The notes: generated by a model from the sequence alone, not told the origin. A stretch of DNA of 41,159 bases from Lautropia sp. (GCA_030528325.1 JAUMZD010000033.1:1-41159); one strand, 5' to 3'. Numbered from the stretch's first letter, positions 24,938-33,989 are shown. Translations and numbers: made by a program.

Positions 24938-26797
24938 ATGTTGCTGAACGTGCTGGCCCGCCTGAGCCGGGCCGATGATCGGGCCGGGCAGGAAGCGGCG
25001 TTGCGCTGGCTCTATGGTTTCGTCCGGCCCGAAGGCCGGGCCGTCCTGGTACTGCTCGCGCTGGCCTTGAGTGCCACGGGGCTGGCGTTGGCACAGCCCT
25101 GGCTGACCAAGGTCGCCATTGATCAGGGCTTGTTGGGCGCGCGCTTCGATGTGCTGGTCTGGAGCGTCCTGTCGATGGTCGGCGTGGGATTGGCGGCCAT
25201 GGTGCTGGGCGGTGCCAACCGGTATCTGCACACCCGCCTGTCCGCCAGGGTGCTGTTGGCCTTGCGGACGGATGTGTATGCCCATTTGCAGCAGTTGTCC
25301 CCGCATTTCTATCAGGAGCAACGGCTGGGCGACATCATGGCACGGCTCGACGGCGATGTGGCCGAGATTCAGCGATTTGCGCTCGATGCGCTGTTTGCCG
25401 CGTTGAGCAGCCTGCTCGGCCTGGTGGGGGCGTTGTTCCTGTTGCTGTCATTGTCGTGGCAGCTGACCTTGCTGATGCTCGTCCTGCTGCCGGTCGAGGT
25501 GCTGTGGTTGCGTCACATGCGGGGGCTGGTGGCGCGCGATACCCGGGCGCTGCGTGAGCAGGGGGCCAATGTCTCCTCTTTCCTGGTGGAAACGTTGCCG
25601 GCGATGAAGTTCATTCAGGCCAGTGGACAGCAGCAGCGCGAGCGTGAGCGTCTGACCCGGCTGGGTGATGAGTATCTGGCTCGCCTGCTGCGTTTGCAGA
25701 TGACCGAATTCCAGACGCAATCGGTGCCGACGGCCTTGACGCTGCTGTCACGGTCTGCCGTTTTTCTGCTGGGGGGCTGGTGGATCATTCAAGGCCAATG
25801 GCAGTTGGGCGCCCTGATGGCCTTCATCGCTTACCTGGGCATGGCCATCGGGCCGGTCAAAAGCCTGCTGGGCCTGTACGTTGCCTTGCAGCGCATGACG
25901 GTCAGCCTTCAGCGTGTGATGGCTTTGCGTCAGGCGCCGGTGAAGGTACGCCAGCCAGCACAGCCCAGGACACCGCCACGGGCACCGGTACCCCTTGTGC
26001 TGGAGGCGGTCTGGTATCGGCATCCTGCCCGTTCGGCGGGCGTGTTGCGGGGCGCCAGTGCCGTCTTCGAGGCAGGTGCCAAGATCGGCTTGAGGGGCGC
26101 GTCCGGGGCGGGGAAATCGACCCTGATCGATCTGTTGCAGCGTTTCGATGATCCGCAGCAGGGACGCATTCTGCTGGGTGACACCGATCTTCGTGAGCTG
26201 GATCTGTCTGCCTGGCGACGACAGGTGGCAGTGGTGGCGCAGGAGATCGTGCTTTTCAAGGGGACGCTGGCCGAGAACATCTGGTATGGCGCCAGATCAT
26301 GGGTGGACGAAGAACAGATCAGGCACGTCTGTCGTCTGGCGGGCCTGAGCGGATGGGTGAACACCTTGCCGCAAGGGCTGGATACGCCGCTGGGTGAGCG
26401 GGGGCTGCAGTTGTCAGGCGGGCAGCGGCAGCGCATCGCCATTGCCCGTGCCTTGTTGCAGGATGCTTCCATTCTCGTTTTCGATGAAGCCACGTCGGCG
26501 CTGGATGAGGCAACCGAGCGGCAGGTCATCGAGGCCATCGACCAGCTGTTCGGGCATTGCACCCGAATCCTGATCAGCCACCGGGCGTCGACCCTGGCGG
26601 GTGTCGATGTCGGGTTCGAGTTGAGGGATGGTCTTCTGTTTCCCTGGCGCTGCCTGTCCGAGCCGGACGAGGGACTTTCACGCGGTCGATTTGCAGCCCG
26701 CGACTTTCCTGCCACCCAGGCTCCAGGAGGCGGGCCCGATGGCTCAGGCCAGGCGGTGGCGGAAGGGATGGGTCATGAACGGGAGGGAAGGCCTTGA
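24938..26797 (+). CDS. qhpF: QhpF, ABC exporter of the quinohemoprotein amine dehydrogenase locus
   Basis: 619 residues from ATG 24938. A longer frame exists, but its first 28 codons overlap the activator gene. It is a half-transporter with an N-terminal six-helix membrane domain (about 25-310) and a C-terminal ATPase with Walker A GASGAGKST, Q-loop, signature LSGGQRQR, Walker B ILVFDE and the H-loop histidine in LISHRAS. By analogy with characterised qhp loci it exports the modified gamma subunit QhpC to the periplasm. It overlaps qhpE by 4 bases. The last roughly 40 residues, Gly/Arg rich, are encoded by a dispersed repeat and are probably not part of the fold. The ribosome-binding site is weak, so the start is less certain. 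Confidence 0.88.
   Translation: MLLNVLARLSRADDRAGQEAALRWLYGFVRPEGRAVLVLLALALSATGLALAQPWLTKVAIDQGLLGARFDVLVWSVLSMVGVGLAAMVLGGANRYLHTRLSARVLLALRTDVYAHLQQLSPHFYQEQRLGDIMARLDGDVAEIQRFALDALFAALSSLLGLVGALFLLLSLSWQLTLLMLVLLPVEVLWLRHMRGLVARDTRALREQGANVSSFLVETLPAMKFIQASGQQQRERERLTRLGDEYLARLLRLQMTEFQTQSVPTALTLLSRSAVFLLGGWWIIQGQWQLGALMAFIAYLGMAIGPVKSLLGLYVALQRMTVSLQRVMALRQAPVKVRQPAQPRTPPRAPVPLVLEAVWYRHPARSAGVLRGASAVFEAGAKIGLRGASGAGKSTLIDLLQRFDDPQQGRILLGDTDLRELDLSAWRRQVAVVAQEIVLFKGTLAENIWYGARSWVDEEQIRHVCRLAGLSGWVNTLPQGLDTPLGERGLQLSGGQRQRIAIARALLQDASILVFDEATSALDEATERQVIEAIDQLFGHCTRILISHRASTLAGVDVGFELRDGLLFPWRCLSEPDEGLSRGRFAARDFPATQAPGGGPDGSGQAVAEGMGHEREGRP
26696..26713 (+). repeat. Dispersed repeat with 18-bp core, copy B, inside the 3' end of qhpF
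   Basis: It is identical in the core to copies A and C. It is read in frame as part of the qhpF C-terminus (AARDFPAT) and is followed by a GC-rich tail leading to the qhpE start. The reading frame through the core differs from that in copy C, so the shared sequence is conserved as DNA or RNA, not as protein. Confidence 0.7.
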
Positions 26798-27594
26798 TCA
26801 GGCGTTCGACGGACATCGTGATAGGCGTGATCGACAGCGGGTTCTCTCCGGCACAGGCCCCGTGGGTCATGGCCTCCCGGCGCTTCGCGCTGGATGGCGA
26901 TGGGGGCCTGATCCAGGGAGAGACGGTACCGGATGCCATCGGTCATGGCAGTGCCGTGCTGGAGGTCATGCTTCGGTCGGCGCCCGATCTGCGCTGTTGC
27001 GTGGCCCAGGTGTTTGGAGAACGAGGCTGCACCAGTGCCGTGCAGATCGCCTCGGCGCTGGACTGGCTGGCCGCCAAAGGGGTGCGGCTGATCAACCTGA
27101 GCCTGGGGGTGCGGCAGGATTACCCGGTGTTGCGACAGGCCTGTGAACGGGCGTTGGCCGCTGGCATCCTCCTGCTGGCAGCCAGCCCGGCGCGTGGTGC
27201 GCCGGTCTATCCGGCGGCGTATCCCGGCGTCTGGCGTGTCACGGGTGATGCGCGCTGTGCGGTCGGTGAATGGTCATGGCTGGATAGCGCGCAGGCGGAT
27301 TTCGGCTGCATCGTGCGTCCTGATCCGCGAGGGGCAGCAGGCGCCAGTCTGGGATGCGCCGCCTTCAGTGGTCTGGTGGCGTCCTGGCTGGCACGACATC
27401 CCCGGACTGATACCAGCGAATTGCGCCGCCATTTGCAGCAGCATGCCGCCCATGTCGGTATCGAGCGCCGACAGGTGTCAGACCGTCCCCAGACAGTTCA
27501 TGACCTGCCTTCCCCTGTCAGACCCGATGATGTGCAGCCCGCGACTTTCCTGCCGCCCAGGCTCCTGGGCAGGCCCGGGGAGCCGGGGCCATGA
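26794..27594 (+). CDS. qhpE: QhpE, subtilisin-like maturation protease
   Basis: 266 residues, a short cytoplasmic subtilase without a signal peptide or propeptide. The catalytic triad is visible: D14 (VIDSGF), H51 (IGHGSAV) and S185 (GASLGCAA, in place of the usual GTS). In characterised systems QhpE removes the leader peptide of QhpC after its cross-links form. The start is TTG at 26794, overlapping the qhpF stop (TTGA). GGGAGGG lies at good spacing, and no ATG lies before the catalytic Asp. The last ~25 residues are encoded by repeat copy C and are unlike the family. The stop overlaps the qhpG start (ATGA). Confidence 0.88.
   Translation: MIRRSTDIVIGVIDSGFSPAQAPWVMASRRFALDGDGGLIQGETVPDAIGHGSAVLEVMLRSAPDLRCCVAQVFGERGCTSAVQIASALDWLAAKGVRLINLSLGVRQDYPVLRQACERALAAGILLLAASPARGAPVYPAAYPGVWRVTGDARCAVGEWSWLDSAQADFGCIVRPDPRGAAGASLGCAAFSGLVASWLARHPRTDTSELRRHLQQHAAHVGIERRQVSDRPQTVHDLPSPVRPDDVQPATFLPPRLLGRPGEPGP
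27537..27554 (+). repeat. Dispersed repeat with 18-bp core, copy C, at the qhpE/qhpG junction
   Basis: It is identical in the core to copies A and B. It is read as VQPATFLPP at the QhpE C-terminus. The tail contains the hairpin CCCAGG-CT-CCTGGG (27556-27569) and the purine-rich stretch that serves as ribosome-binding site for qhpG at 27591. So this repeat provides both the end of one gene and the translation start signal of the next. Confidence 0.7.
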
Positions 27595-28976
27595 GGCCGT
27601 CAGATCTGCATGTCCTCATTCTGGGGGCAGGCCCGGCAGGGGCTGCGACGGCGCTCGGCCTGGCGCGGCTGGGTTACCGGGTGATAGTGCTGGGGGAACC
27701 CCGTCGTTTCGACGCGGTGGAAGGCATCTCACGGCGCGTGTTGCAGGGCATGCGTCATGCGGGTCTGGATCAGGCGGCGGAGCAGGTTCATCCGCCTTCG
27801 CCACGACACGTCAGCTGGAATGGTGTCGAACGTCAGGCGAATGTTGAGCATCTGGTCGATCGCCGACGCTTCGATGAGGCGGTACTGGCCGATCTGGCCA
27901 GGGCCGGGATATCGGTGGTGTCCGCGCGGATTTCGAGGGTGACGACCGACAGCCTGGGGCGCTCACGGATATACGCCGAATCGTCGCGGGGTTCAGAGGT
28001 ATGGCAGGCGGATTTCGTGGTGGAAGCTCGTGGCCGTCTGGCACCGTCGGGCAGCCGCTTCGAGCGGGGGCCGCAGACGCTCAGTCTGCTCACGCAATGG
28101 CAGGGCGAACCGGGCCCTGCTGCTTCGGCGGTGGAAAGCTTGCCTGACGGGTGGGCCTGGATGGCATGTCAGCCGGATGGGCGCTGCTATTGGCAGTGGA
28201 CACTGGATGTGAACTCGACGGTTCTGCCTGCGCGGTCGGCGCTGGCGGCCTGGTGTGAGCAGCGGCGCGACACGCCCCTGGCCCGGCGATTTTTCGGTGC
28301 AGCGTCCATGGCGGCGTCGGCGGGTGCCAGGCTGGATGCCAGGCCAAGCACGCCGACATGCTGTCTCACGGTGAGTTCCGAAGGATGGTTGCGTGTCGGT
28401 GATGCGGCGATGGCGGTCGATCCCCTGTCGGGGAATGGCATCTTCCAGTCGCTGTCTTCCGCCTTGCAGGCGCCCGCCGTCATTCACACCCTGCTGACCG
28501 TTCCGGAGCGTGCGGCATTGGCCAGGCGCTTTCATGAGCGTCGCATCGGGGGGCTTTTCCGTCGTTTTGCCCGTATCGGCCGGGATTTCTATGCCCAGGA
28601 AAGTCGCTGGCCAGAGGCGCCTTTCTGGCGGGCACGACGCAGCTGGCCGGATGAGGCGCCCGCCCATGCCGGACACGGCGGCCCGGTCACCCTTGGACGG
28701 GCGCCGGTGCTGAACGGGCCGCTGATCGATGAAGCCGACGTGGTGTTCACGCCCGATCAGCCGTTGGGGATCTGGTTGCTGGACGGCGTGCCATTGGCGC
28801 CGGTGGTGCGTGCCGTCTTCGACGGGCATCCCGATCCGCTGGGACTGCTATCGCCGGAACGTCGCCCGGCCTTTCAGCAGTGGCTGATTCGGCATGGCTT
28901 GTTGGGCGCATCCGTGACCAGGCAGGATGCTCGAAAGCACGGCGTGCTGCTGCCACGGCAGGGTTCATGTGAATGA
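27591..28976 (+). CDS. qhpG: QhpG, FAD-dependent tryptophan monooxygenase for CTQ formation
   Basis: 461 residues. The N-terminal Rossmann motif ILGAGPAGAATALGL binds FAD, and a second FAD motif reads RVGDAAMAVDPLSGNG, the pattern of tryptophan-halogenase and group A hydroxylase relatives. In characterised loci QhpG hydroxylates the tryptophan of QhpC that becomes part of cysteine tryptophylquinone. It acts in the cytoplasm before export. The ATG overlaps the qhpE stop. The gene ends inside a perfect palindrome (28971-28994) that is the likely activator site for qhpA. Confidence 0.88.
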   Translation: MRPSDLHVLILGAGPAGAATALGLARLGYRVIVLGEPRRFDAVEGISRRVLQGMRHAGLDQAAEQVHPPSPRHVSWNGVERQANVEHLVDRRRFDEAVLADLARAGISVVSARISRVTTDSLGRSRIYAESSRGSEVWQADFVVEARGRLAPSGSRFERGPQTLSLLTQWQGEPGPAASAVESLPDGWAWMACQPDGRCYWQWTLDVNSTVLPARSALAAWCEQRRDTPLARRFFGAASMAASAGARLDARPSTPTCCLTVSSEGWLRVGDAAMAVDPLSGNGIFQSLSSALQAPAVIHTLLTVPERAALARRFHERRIGGLFRRFARIGRDFYAQESRWPEAPFWRARRSWPDEAPAHAGHGGPVTLGRAPVLNGPLIDEADVVFTPDQPLGIWLLDGVPLAPVVRAVFDGHPDPLGLLSPERRPAFQQWLIRHGLLGASVTRQDARKHGVLLPRQGSCE

Positions 28977-28994
28977 GACAGCCCTGTCTCATTC
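28971..28994. promoter_or_regulatory. Perfect inverted repeat, probable sigma-54 activator binding site (UAS)
   Basis: The arms GAATGAGACA (28971-28980) and TGTCTCATTC (28985-28994) are separated by four bases, and a further half-site-like TGAAACA follows at 28995. It overlaps the qhpG stop codon and lies about 150 bases upstream of the -24/-12 promoter, the usual distance for an enhancer-type site. The Fis-type protein at 22882 is the obvious candidate ligand. With no T-tract, a terminator role is less likely. Confidence 0.65.
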
Positions 28995-29082
28995 TGAAAC
29001 AGGAGACGACGGGACGGCGCAGCTGGATCGCTGGTGTGGTTCTGGGGGCGGTTCCGTATGGGTCTGTTCGTGTTCTTTTTCT

Positions 29083-29095
29083 TTTCAATGGCTTA
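29083..29095 (+). promoter_or_regulatory. Candidate IHF site
   Basis: TTTCAATGGCTTA matches the IHF consensus WATCAANNNNTTR at every defined position but one. It lies in a locally AT-rich stretch between the palindrome at 28971 and the sigma-54 promoter at 29135, where IHF bends DNA in many sigma-54 systems. Confidence 0.45.
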
Positions 29096-29134
29096 TGACG
29101 ATGCCTCTCTGGGAGGCAGGATAAAACGGGCCAG

Positions 29135-29152
29135 TTGGCACGCGCATTGCTA
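29135..29152 (+). promoter_or_regulatory. Sigma-54 (-24/-12) promoter of qhpADCB
   Basis: TTGGCACGCGCATTGCTA matches the sigma-54 consensus almost exactly, with GG at 29137-29138 and GC at 29149-29150 ten bases apart. Transcription would begin near 29162, giving a leader of about 165 bases before qhpA. The rest of 28977-29326 contains no gene. Confidence 0.8.
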
Positions 29153-29326
29153 TAACTGTTTTTGCCAGCTCAAGGGAGGGGCTGACAAGTCGCGCGAGGC
29201 ATGCGCCCGTTTCAGGGGTGTGGCGTTCGCGTGGATCTGTCCAGCGTATCCCAAGCGCCCAGAGCGTCCCGGTGGTTGAAGAAAAGGGCTCTGGGGAAGG
29301 CTGTGAACAAGATACAGGAGACATCC

Positions 29327-30922
29327 ATGCCGGTTTACATCGCTGCCCGGCGCCGAATGACGGGCGTACTGGTTGCCAATCTGCTGACCCTGGGCGTTGC
29401 GCCTGTCATGGCTGCTTCTGACGGCCTCGAGGTTATCAGGAACGTTTGTAGCCGATGCCACCTTCCTACGGGAGAGGCGCAGTGGAGCCGGATCAGCGAG
29501 CAGCGCAAGACGCCGGAAGGATGGTTGATGACGATCGTCCGGATGCAGACGATTCATGGCGTAGAGCTGAGTGCCGATGACAGGAAGGCCGTGCATCGCT
29601 ACCTGTCCGACCGTTACGGCCTGGCGCCTGCCGAGTCAGAGGGTTACCGTTATGCCCTCGAACGACGGCTCAACACCATCGAAACGCCCCCCTCGACCGG
29701 TTATGCCGAAATGTGCGCCCGATGTCACTCGGGGGCCCGGCCACTGCTTCAGCGACGAACGAAGAACGAGTGGAACAGGCTGATCGACTTTCATGTGGGC
29801 CAATGGGCCTCGATCGAGTACTCCCAGTACGGACGTGACCGTGACTGGCTGGGCATGGCCCGAAACGACATCGTGCCGATGCTGGCGAGTAAGTATCCGT
29901 ATGACCATGAGGCCTGGCGTGCATGGCTGGCCGTAAAGCCGGCGTCGGAGACGCTGGCAGGTGCGTGGCATTTCAGTGCGCACATGCCAGGGGAGGGGGA
30001 TGTGCGCGGCGTGATGCGTGTCAGTGTCAGCGCTGACGATGGCTTCAAGGTGACACTGGAGGGCGTGCGTGCCGATGGCAGGGCATTCTCGGGCAGCGGC
30101 TCTGCCCTTCTGTATTCCGGCCACGAATGGCGTGGGAGCGTCAGGATCGATGGCGTCCGCATGCGTCAGGTGTTTTCTGTACAGGACGGGCTCATGAAGG
30201 GGCGGATGTTCGAGACGGAACACGACGAGCGAGGTCTGGACTTCCTGGCCAGTCAGGTGAGCGAGACAGCCAGCCCCCGCCTGCTGGCGGTGCAGCCGTC
30301 CCATGTCAAGGCTGGAACCGAAGCCGACCTGCATCTGGTCGGTGTGGGACTGTCAGGGCAGCCGGATGTCGGGCCGGGTGTGGAGATCGTGTCGGTGGCG
30401 CCGGTGAAGCCGTCTGGCGCGATGCGCGTGAAGGTTCGGGTGGCTGCGGATGCCGAGCCCGGAGAGCGGCGTGTCAGGATCGGCAAGGCGGAAGGCGCTT
30501 CGCTGGCGGTTTATCGGCGGATCGATGCCGTCAAGGTCATGCCTGACTATGCGGTGGCGCGTATCGGCGGCAATGGCGGCAGCATGCCCAAGGTACAGGG
30601 CCGTTTCGATGCCGAGGCCTGGGGAACAGACGTTCACGGCAAGGCGTTCCGTATCGGGGTGGTACCGGCACGCTGGTCGGTCGAACCGTTCAACGAGGAT
30701 GCCAGCGTGAATCGGGATGTGGAATTTGCGGGCCGCATCGACGAGGCCAGTGGGATTTTCACGCCGGGCGATGCAGGCCCCAATCCTGCGCGACGGATGT
30801 CTGCCAACAACGTGGGCAACCTGAAGGTGCAGGCCACCGTCGAGGATGCGGGGCGCACCGTTCGTGGCGAGGGGCAGCTGATCGTCACCGTGCCACGCTG
30901 GAACAACCCGCCGGTTCCCTGA
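29327..30922 (+). CDS. qhpA: QhpA, diheme alpha subunit of quinohemoprotein amine dehydrogenase
   Basis: 531 residues from ATG 29327, with AGGAG 7 bases upstream. An upstream in-frame ATG at 29201 lies in the leader and would hide the signal peptide. A Sec signal (cleaved near PVMAA before SDG) precedes two c-type haem sites: CSRCH (C41, C44, H45) and CARCH (C130, C133, H134). The rest forms the beta-rich domains of the known alpha subunit. In the periplasm the haems pass electrons from the quinone cofactor of QhpC to an external carrier. It is the first gene behind the sigma-54 promoter and is followed by qhpD, qhpC and qhpB. Confidence 0.93.
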   Translation: MPVYIAARRRMTGVLVANLLTLGVAPVMAASDGLEVIRNVCSRCHLPTGEAQWSRISEQRKTPEGWLMTIVRMQTIHGVELSADDRKAVHRYLSDRYGLAPAESEGYRYALERRLNTIETPPSTGYAEMCARCHSGARPLLQRRTKNEWNRLIDFHVGQWASIEYSQYGRDRDWLGMARNDIVPMLASKYPYDHEAWRAWLAVKPASETLAGAWHFSAHMPGEGDVRGVMRVSVSADDGFKVTLEGVRADGRAFSGSGSALLYSGHEWRGSVRIDGVRMRQVFSVQDGLMKGRMFETEHDERGLDFLASQVSETASPRLLAVQPSHVKAGTEADLHLVGVGLSGQPDVGPGVEIVSVAPVKPSGAMRVKVRVAADAEPGERRVRIGKAEGASLAVYRRIDAVKVMPDYAVARIGGNGGSMPKVQGRFDAEAWGTDVHGKAFRIGVVPARWSVEPFNEDASVNRDVEFAGRIDEASGIFTPGDAGPNPARRMSANNVGNLKVQATVEDAGRTVRGEGQLIVTVPRWNNPPVP

Positions 30923-30974
30923 TGCGGGGCCTTCCTGCACGCTCTATGTCGAGCGCTTTCACCCGGAGTGTTTC

Positions 30975-32420
30975 ATGGACGAGAGTCTGAGCCTGGTCGA
31001 TCACAACCTGCATGAGCTGCCCGCGATAGGCGAGGCACGGCGGCCGATGATGTTTCATGTACCCAGCTCATCCCTGTTCGAGGTGGATGAGGTGGTCAGG
31101 CGCATCATCGATTCGCTGCGTGTGGGGCCGTGCAGCCGGCCGGTGCTTCGTGAGCGGGTGGGAACCTCGGTTGGGCATCAGGCCCTGGACGAGGCGCTGA
31201 GGGAACTGCTGGCACTGGAAGTCGTCAGTGATGGCCGGCCGCTGTCGCCGGATGTTCCGTTGTCCCGTGTCGATCGTACGGCGCTGACGACCGTCGTGCT
31301 GAATGTCAATACTGGCTGCAATCTGAGCTGCACCTATTGCTACAAGGAGGATCTGGATACGCCAGCCAGGGGGCGGCGCATGGCCGCCGACACGGCGGAG
31401 GCCGCGGTGGAGATGTTGCTGCGCGAATCACCCGACGAGCCACGCTACACTGTGGTCTTCTTTGGTGGCGAACCACTGAGCAACAGGCCGCTGATCGAGC
31501 ATATGGTCGATTATTGCGAGCGTCGCATGGCCGGACTGGGCAGGACGGTCGATTTCGTCATGACCACGAATGCGACACTGCTGGACGAGGAGATCGTCGA
31601 TTATCTCGATGCCCATCGCTTCGGCCTGTCGATCAGCATCGATGGACCGCGCCGGATTCATGACCTGAACCGGAAAACGGTCGGGGGGGTGGGCACTTAT
31701 GATGTGGTGAGGCGAAAGGTGGACATGTTGCTGACGCGTTACCGAAGCCGACCTGTCGGGGCACGCGTGACGCTGACCCGCGGTGTGACCGATGTCGAGG
31801 CCATCTGGCATCATCTGTTTCACGAGGTCGGATTTGCCGAAGTGGGGTTCGCGCCCGTCACCAGCGGTGCCATCGATACCTTCAATCTCGATGGGGAGGA
31901 GCTGCAGGAGGTGTTTGCCGCCTTCCGGCGGCTGGGGAATCACTATGTCGATGAGGCGCTGGCCGGACGAAATACGGGCTTCTCCAACCTGCATCAGATC
32001 ATCACGGATCTGCACGAAGGGCACAGGAAGTCCTTGCCCTGTGGGGCGGGGCTGAAGATGCTGGCCGTCGATCATCAGGGGGGATTGAATCTTTGTCACC
32101 GCTTCACCGGCAGCGAGCTGTCCACCTTTGGCGATGTGCACCAGGGCGTGGACACGCCCGCGTTGAGTGCCTTCCTGTCGAAGCGGCTTGATCGGAGCGG
32201 CACCGGTTGTGCCACCTGCCGGATCCGGAATCTCTGCTCGGGAGGCTGCTATCACGAAAGCCATGTCCGGTACGGTGATCCGACCCACCCCGTCTATCAC
32301 TACTGCGAGCTGATGCGGGAATGGATCGACTTTGCCATTCAGGCCTACGCTCGCATCATGCAGGGTAATCCTGCCTTCATCGATCGTCACATTGTCACGC
32401 GCCAGGGGAACCGAACATGA
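30975..32420 (+). CDS. qhpD: QhpD, radical SAM enzyme forming thioether cross-links in QhpC
   Basis: 481 residues. The radical SAM cluster motif has C115, C119 and C122 (CNLSCTYC). The C-terminal SPASM region has many cysteines ([32 protein letters not shown]) for two more iron-sulfur clusters. An N-terminal ~100-residue part probably recognises the QhpC leader. It makes three Cys-to-Asp/Glu carbon-sulfur bonds in QhpC in the cytoplasm. It lies 52 bases after qhpA, and its stop overlaps the qhpC start (ATGA), so enzyme and substrate are translationally coupled. Confidence 0.94.
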   Translation: MDESLSLVDHNLHELPAIGEARRPMMFHVPSSSLFEVDEVVRRIIDSLRVGPCSRPVLRERVGTSVGHQALDEALRELLALEVVSDGRPLSPDVPLSRVDRTALTTVVLNVNTGCNLSCTYCYKEDLDTPARGRRMAADTAEAAVEMLLRESPDEPRYTVVFFGGEPLSNRPLIEHMVDYCERRMAGLGRTVDFVMTTNATLLDEEIVDYLDAHRFGLSISIDGPRRIHDLNRKTVGGVGTYDVVRRKVDMLLTRYRSRPVGARVTLTRGVTDVEAIWHHLFHEVGFAEVGFAPVTSGAIDTFNLDGEELQEVFAAFRRLGNHYVDEALAGRNTGFSNLHQIITDLHEGHRKSLPCGAGLKMLAVDHQGGLNLCHRFTGSELSTFGDVHQGVDTPALSAFLSKRLDRSGTGCATCRIRNLCSGGCYHESHVRYGDPTHPVYHYCELMREWIDFAIQAYARIMQGNPAFIDRHIVTRQGNRT

Positions 32421-32740
32421 AACATCTTGTGCCTATCAACCGCAAAGCCCAGCAACTCGATCAGGCCGTGCAGGATGATCGCGCTCAGGATGTCATGGCC
32501 ATGAGCGTCGTCGTGGGCTGTACCGCCACCATCGATCCGGGGTGGGAAGTCGATGTCTTCGGTGGCGTGGCCGCGTTGTGTCAGCCGATGGAGGCGGATC
32601 TCTATGGCTGTGCCGACCCGTGCTGGTGGCCGGCACAGGTGCCGGATCTGAGTGGTTCGCACCCTGACTGGAACAAGGGCAAGGAGGACTCCGTGAAGGA
32701 CTGGCGAAGTCTTGGCTCGGTATTTCCTACCGAGGAATGA
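32417..32740 (+). CDS. qhpC: QhpC, gamma subunit carrying cysteine tryptophylquinone
   Basis: 107 residues: a 28-residue leader and a 79-residue mature part. Using an offset of 28, every functional residue of characterised gamma subunits is present at exact spacing. The thioether pairs are C35-E44, C55-D61 and C69-D77. The CTQ pair is C65-W71 (within [10 protein letters not shown]), and the catalytic aspartate is D40. The peptide is modified by QhpD and QhpG, cleaved by QhpE and exported by QhpF, all encoded here. It has no Sec signal, consistent with the special export route. The ATG overlaps the qhpD stop. Confidence 0.95.
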   Translation: MKHLVPINRKAQQLDQAVQDDRAQDVMAMSVVVGCTATIDPGWEVDVFGGVAALCQPMEADLYGCADPCWWPAQVPDLSGSHPDWNKGKEDSVKDWRSLGSVFPTEE

Positions 32741-32819
32741 GGTGCGCCATCAGGCGCCTGCCATGACACCAGCCAGGGTTGAATGAGGCTGGCTTTCCGT
32801 GACATCGAGGAAAACAAGC

Positions 32820-33989
32820 ATGATCCGACTATCCGCATCCTTTCCGGCTCACATCACCGAGACCCTCAAGACCTGCCTTCACCGCGGCATTCGGCATCCG
32901 GTCGCTGCTTTGCTGTTCGCCCTGCCGATGAGTACTCTGGCGGCGCCAGATACCGCGCTCAAGCCGGGACGCGAGTATCTGGCCGTGGCGAATTATCCCA
33001 ATCAGTTGCAGATCATCGATGCGGTCAGTGATGTGCTTTACAAGACCTGTCCGCTGCCCGATGACTTTGGGCCCGCACTGTTGCAGATCAGTCCTGATCG
33101 TACGAAGGCGTACATTCTGAACAACCATTATCAGGACATCTATGGCATCGAGCTGGACAGCTGCAAGCCGGTTTTTCATGCCAGCTTGCAGCAGGCCGCT
33201 GGTGAGCGGGTGAGGGCGATGTTCTCCATCGCACTCAGTCCTGACGGGAAGTCGGTATATACCATCGTCAACCGCACACGGATTGGCCTGGATCATTATG
33301 AGGTGCTGACCCCGAAGCTGCTGGTGTTCGACACGGCCTCGGGCATGGACGCCAAACCGGTGCGCAGCTTCGACGCCCCCAGACAGACGACGCTGATCCA
33401 GGTGGGCAATGACGGCAGTCTTTATGTGCTTGGCCCGGATGTCTACAAGGTCGACCCGGCCACCGGCCAGTTCGAGGTGGCGCTGACCTTGCGGAACTGG
33501 AACCGGCCCGGACATGGTGCACCGGATGTGCTGTACCCGTGGTCCCAGCAGCGGCCACAGAACACCTTCAGCTTTCTCTACACCATGCCCAGATTCAAGG
33601 ATGAAACACAGGACATGGCCACGGCCGATGTGGTCTATGGCATCGTCGACATCGATCTGAAAACGGGCAAGGCCTCCCGCATCGACTTTGCCGACTTCAC
33701 CGAGGTGCTGTTCACCGGGGCGATTTCACCGAAGAACCCGAATCATGTCTTCGGGGTTCTGAATCATCTGGCCAAATACGATATTCGAGAGAAGAAGCAG
33801 ATCGGACTGGCTGATCTCGACCATACCTACTATGTTGTTTCGCTCAATACGGAAGGTACCAAGGCTTACCTGGCGGGGGCTCTGAACGATGTCGCCGTCT
33901 TTGATACCGATTCACTCCGGCAGCTCAAGACCATCAAGTTGCCGGGCGGCGACATGGGCACGACGACACCGCAGATATTCATTCGCTGA
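32820..33989 (+). CDS. qhpB: QhpB, beta-propeller subunit of quinohemoprotein amine dehydrogenase
   Basis: 389 residues from ATG 32820 with GAGGAAAA upstream. A GTG at 32799 would add seven residues. A long N-region then a hydrophobic core (AALLFALPMSTLAA) forms a Sec signal. The mature part begins near PDTALKPG and shows repeated propeller strands (YLAVANYPNQLQIID, ISPDRTKAYILNNH, LSPDGKSVYTIVN, GTKAYLAGALNDVAVFD). It is the seven-bladed propeller that covers QhpC in the periplasmic heterotrimer. It closes the qhpADCB run and precedes the alcohol dehydrogenase gene by only 23 bases. Confidence 0.92.
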   Translation: MIRLSASFPAHITETLKTCLHRGIRHPVAALLFALPMSTLAAPDTALKPGREYLAVANYPNQLQIIDAVSDVLYKTCPLPDDFGPALLQISPDRTKAYILNNHYQDIYGIELDSCKPVFHASLQQAAGERVRAMFSIALSPDGKSVYTIVNRTRIGLDHYEVLTPKLLVFDTASGMDAKPVRSFDAPRQTTLIQVGNDGSLYVLGPDVYKVDPATGQFEVALTLRNWNRPGHGAPDVLYPWSQQRPQNTFSFLYTMPRFKDETQDMATADVVYGIVDIDLKTGKASRIDFADFTEVLFTGAISPKNPNHVFGVLNHLAKYDIREKKQIGLADLDHTYYVVSLNTEGTKAYLAGALNDVAVFDTDSLRQLKTIKLPGGDMGTTTPQIFIR

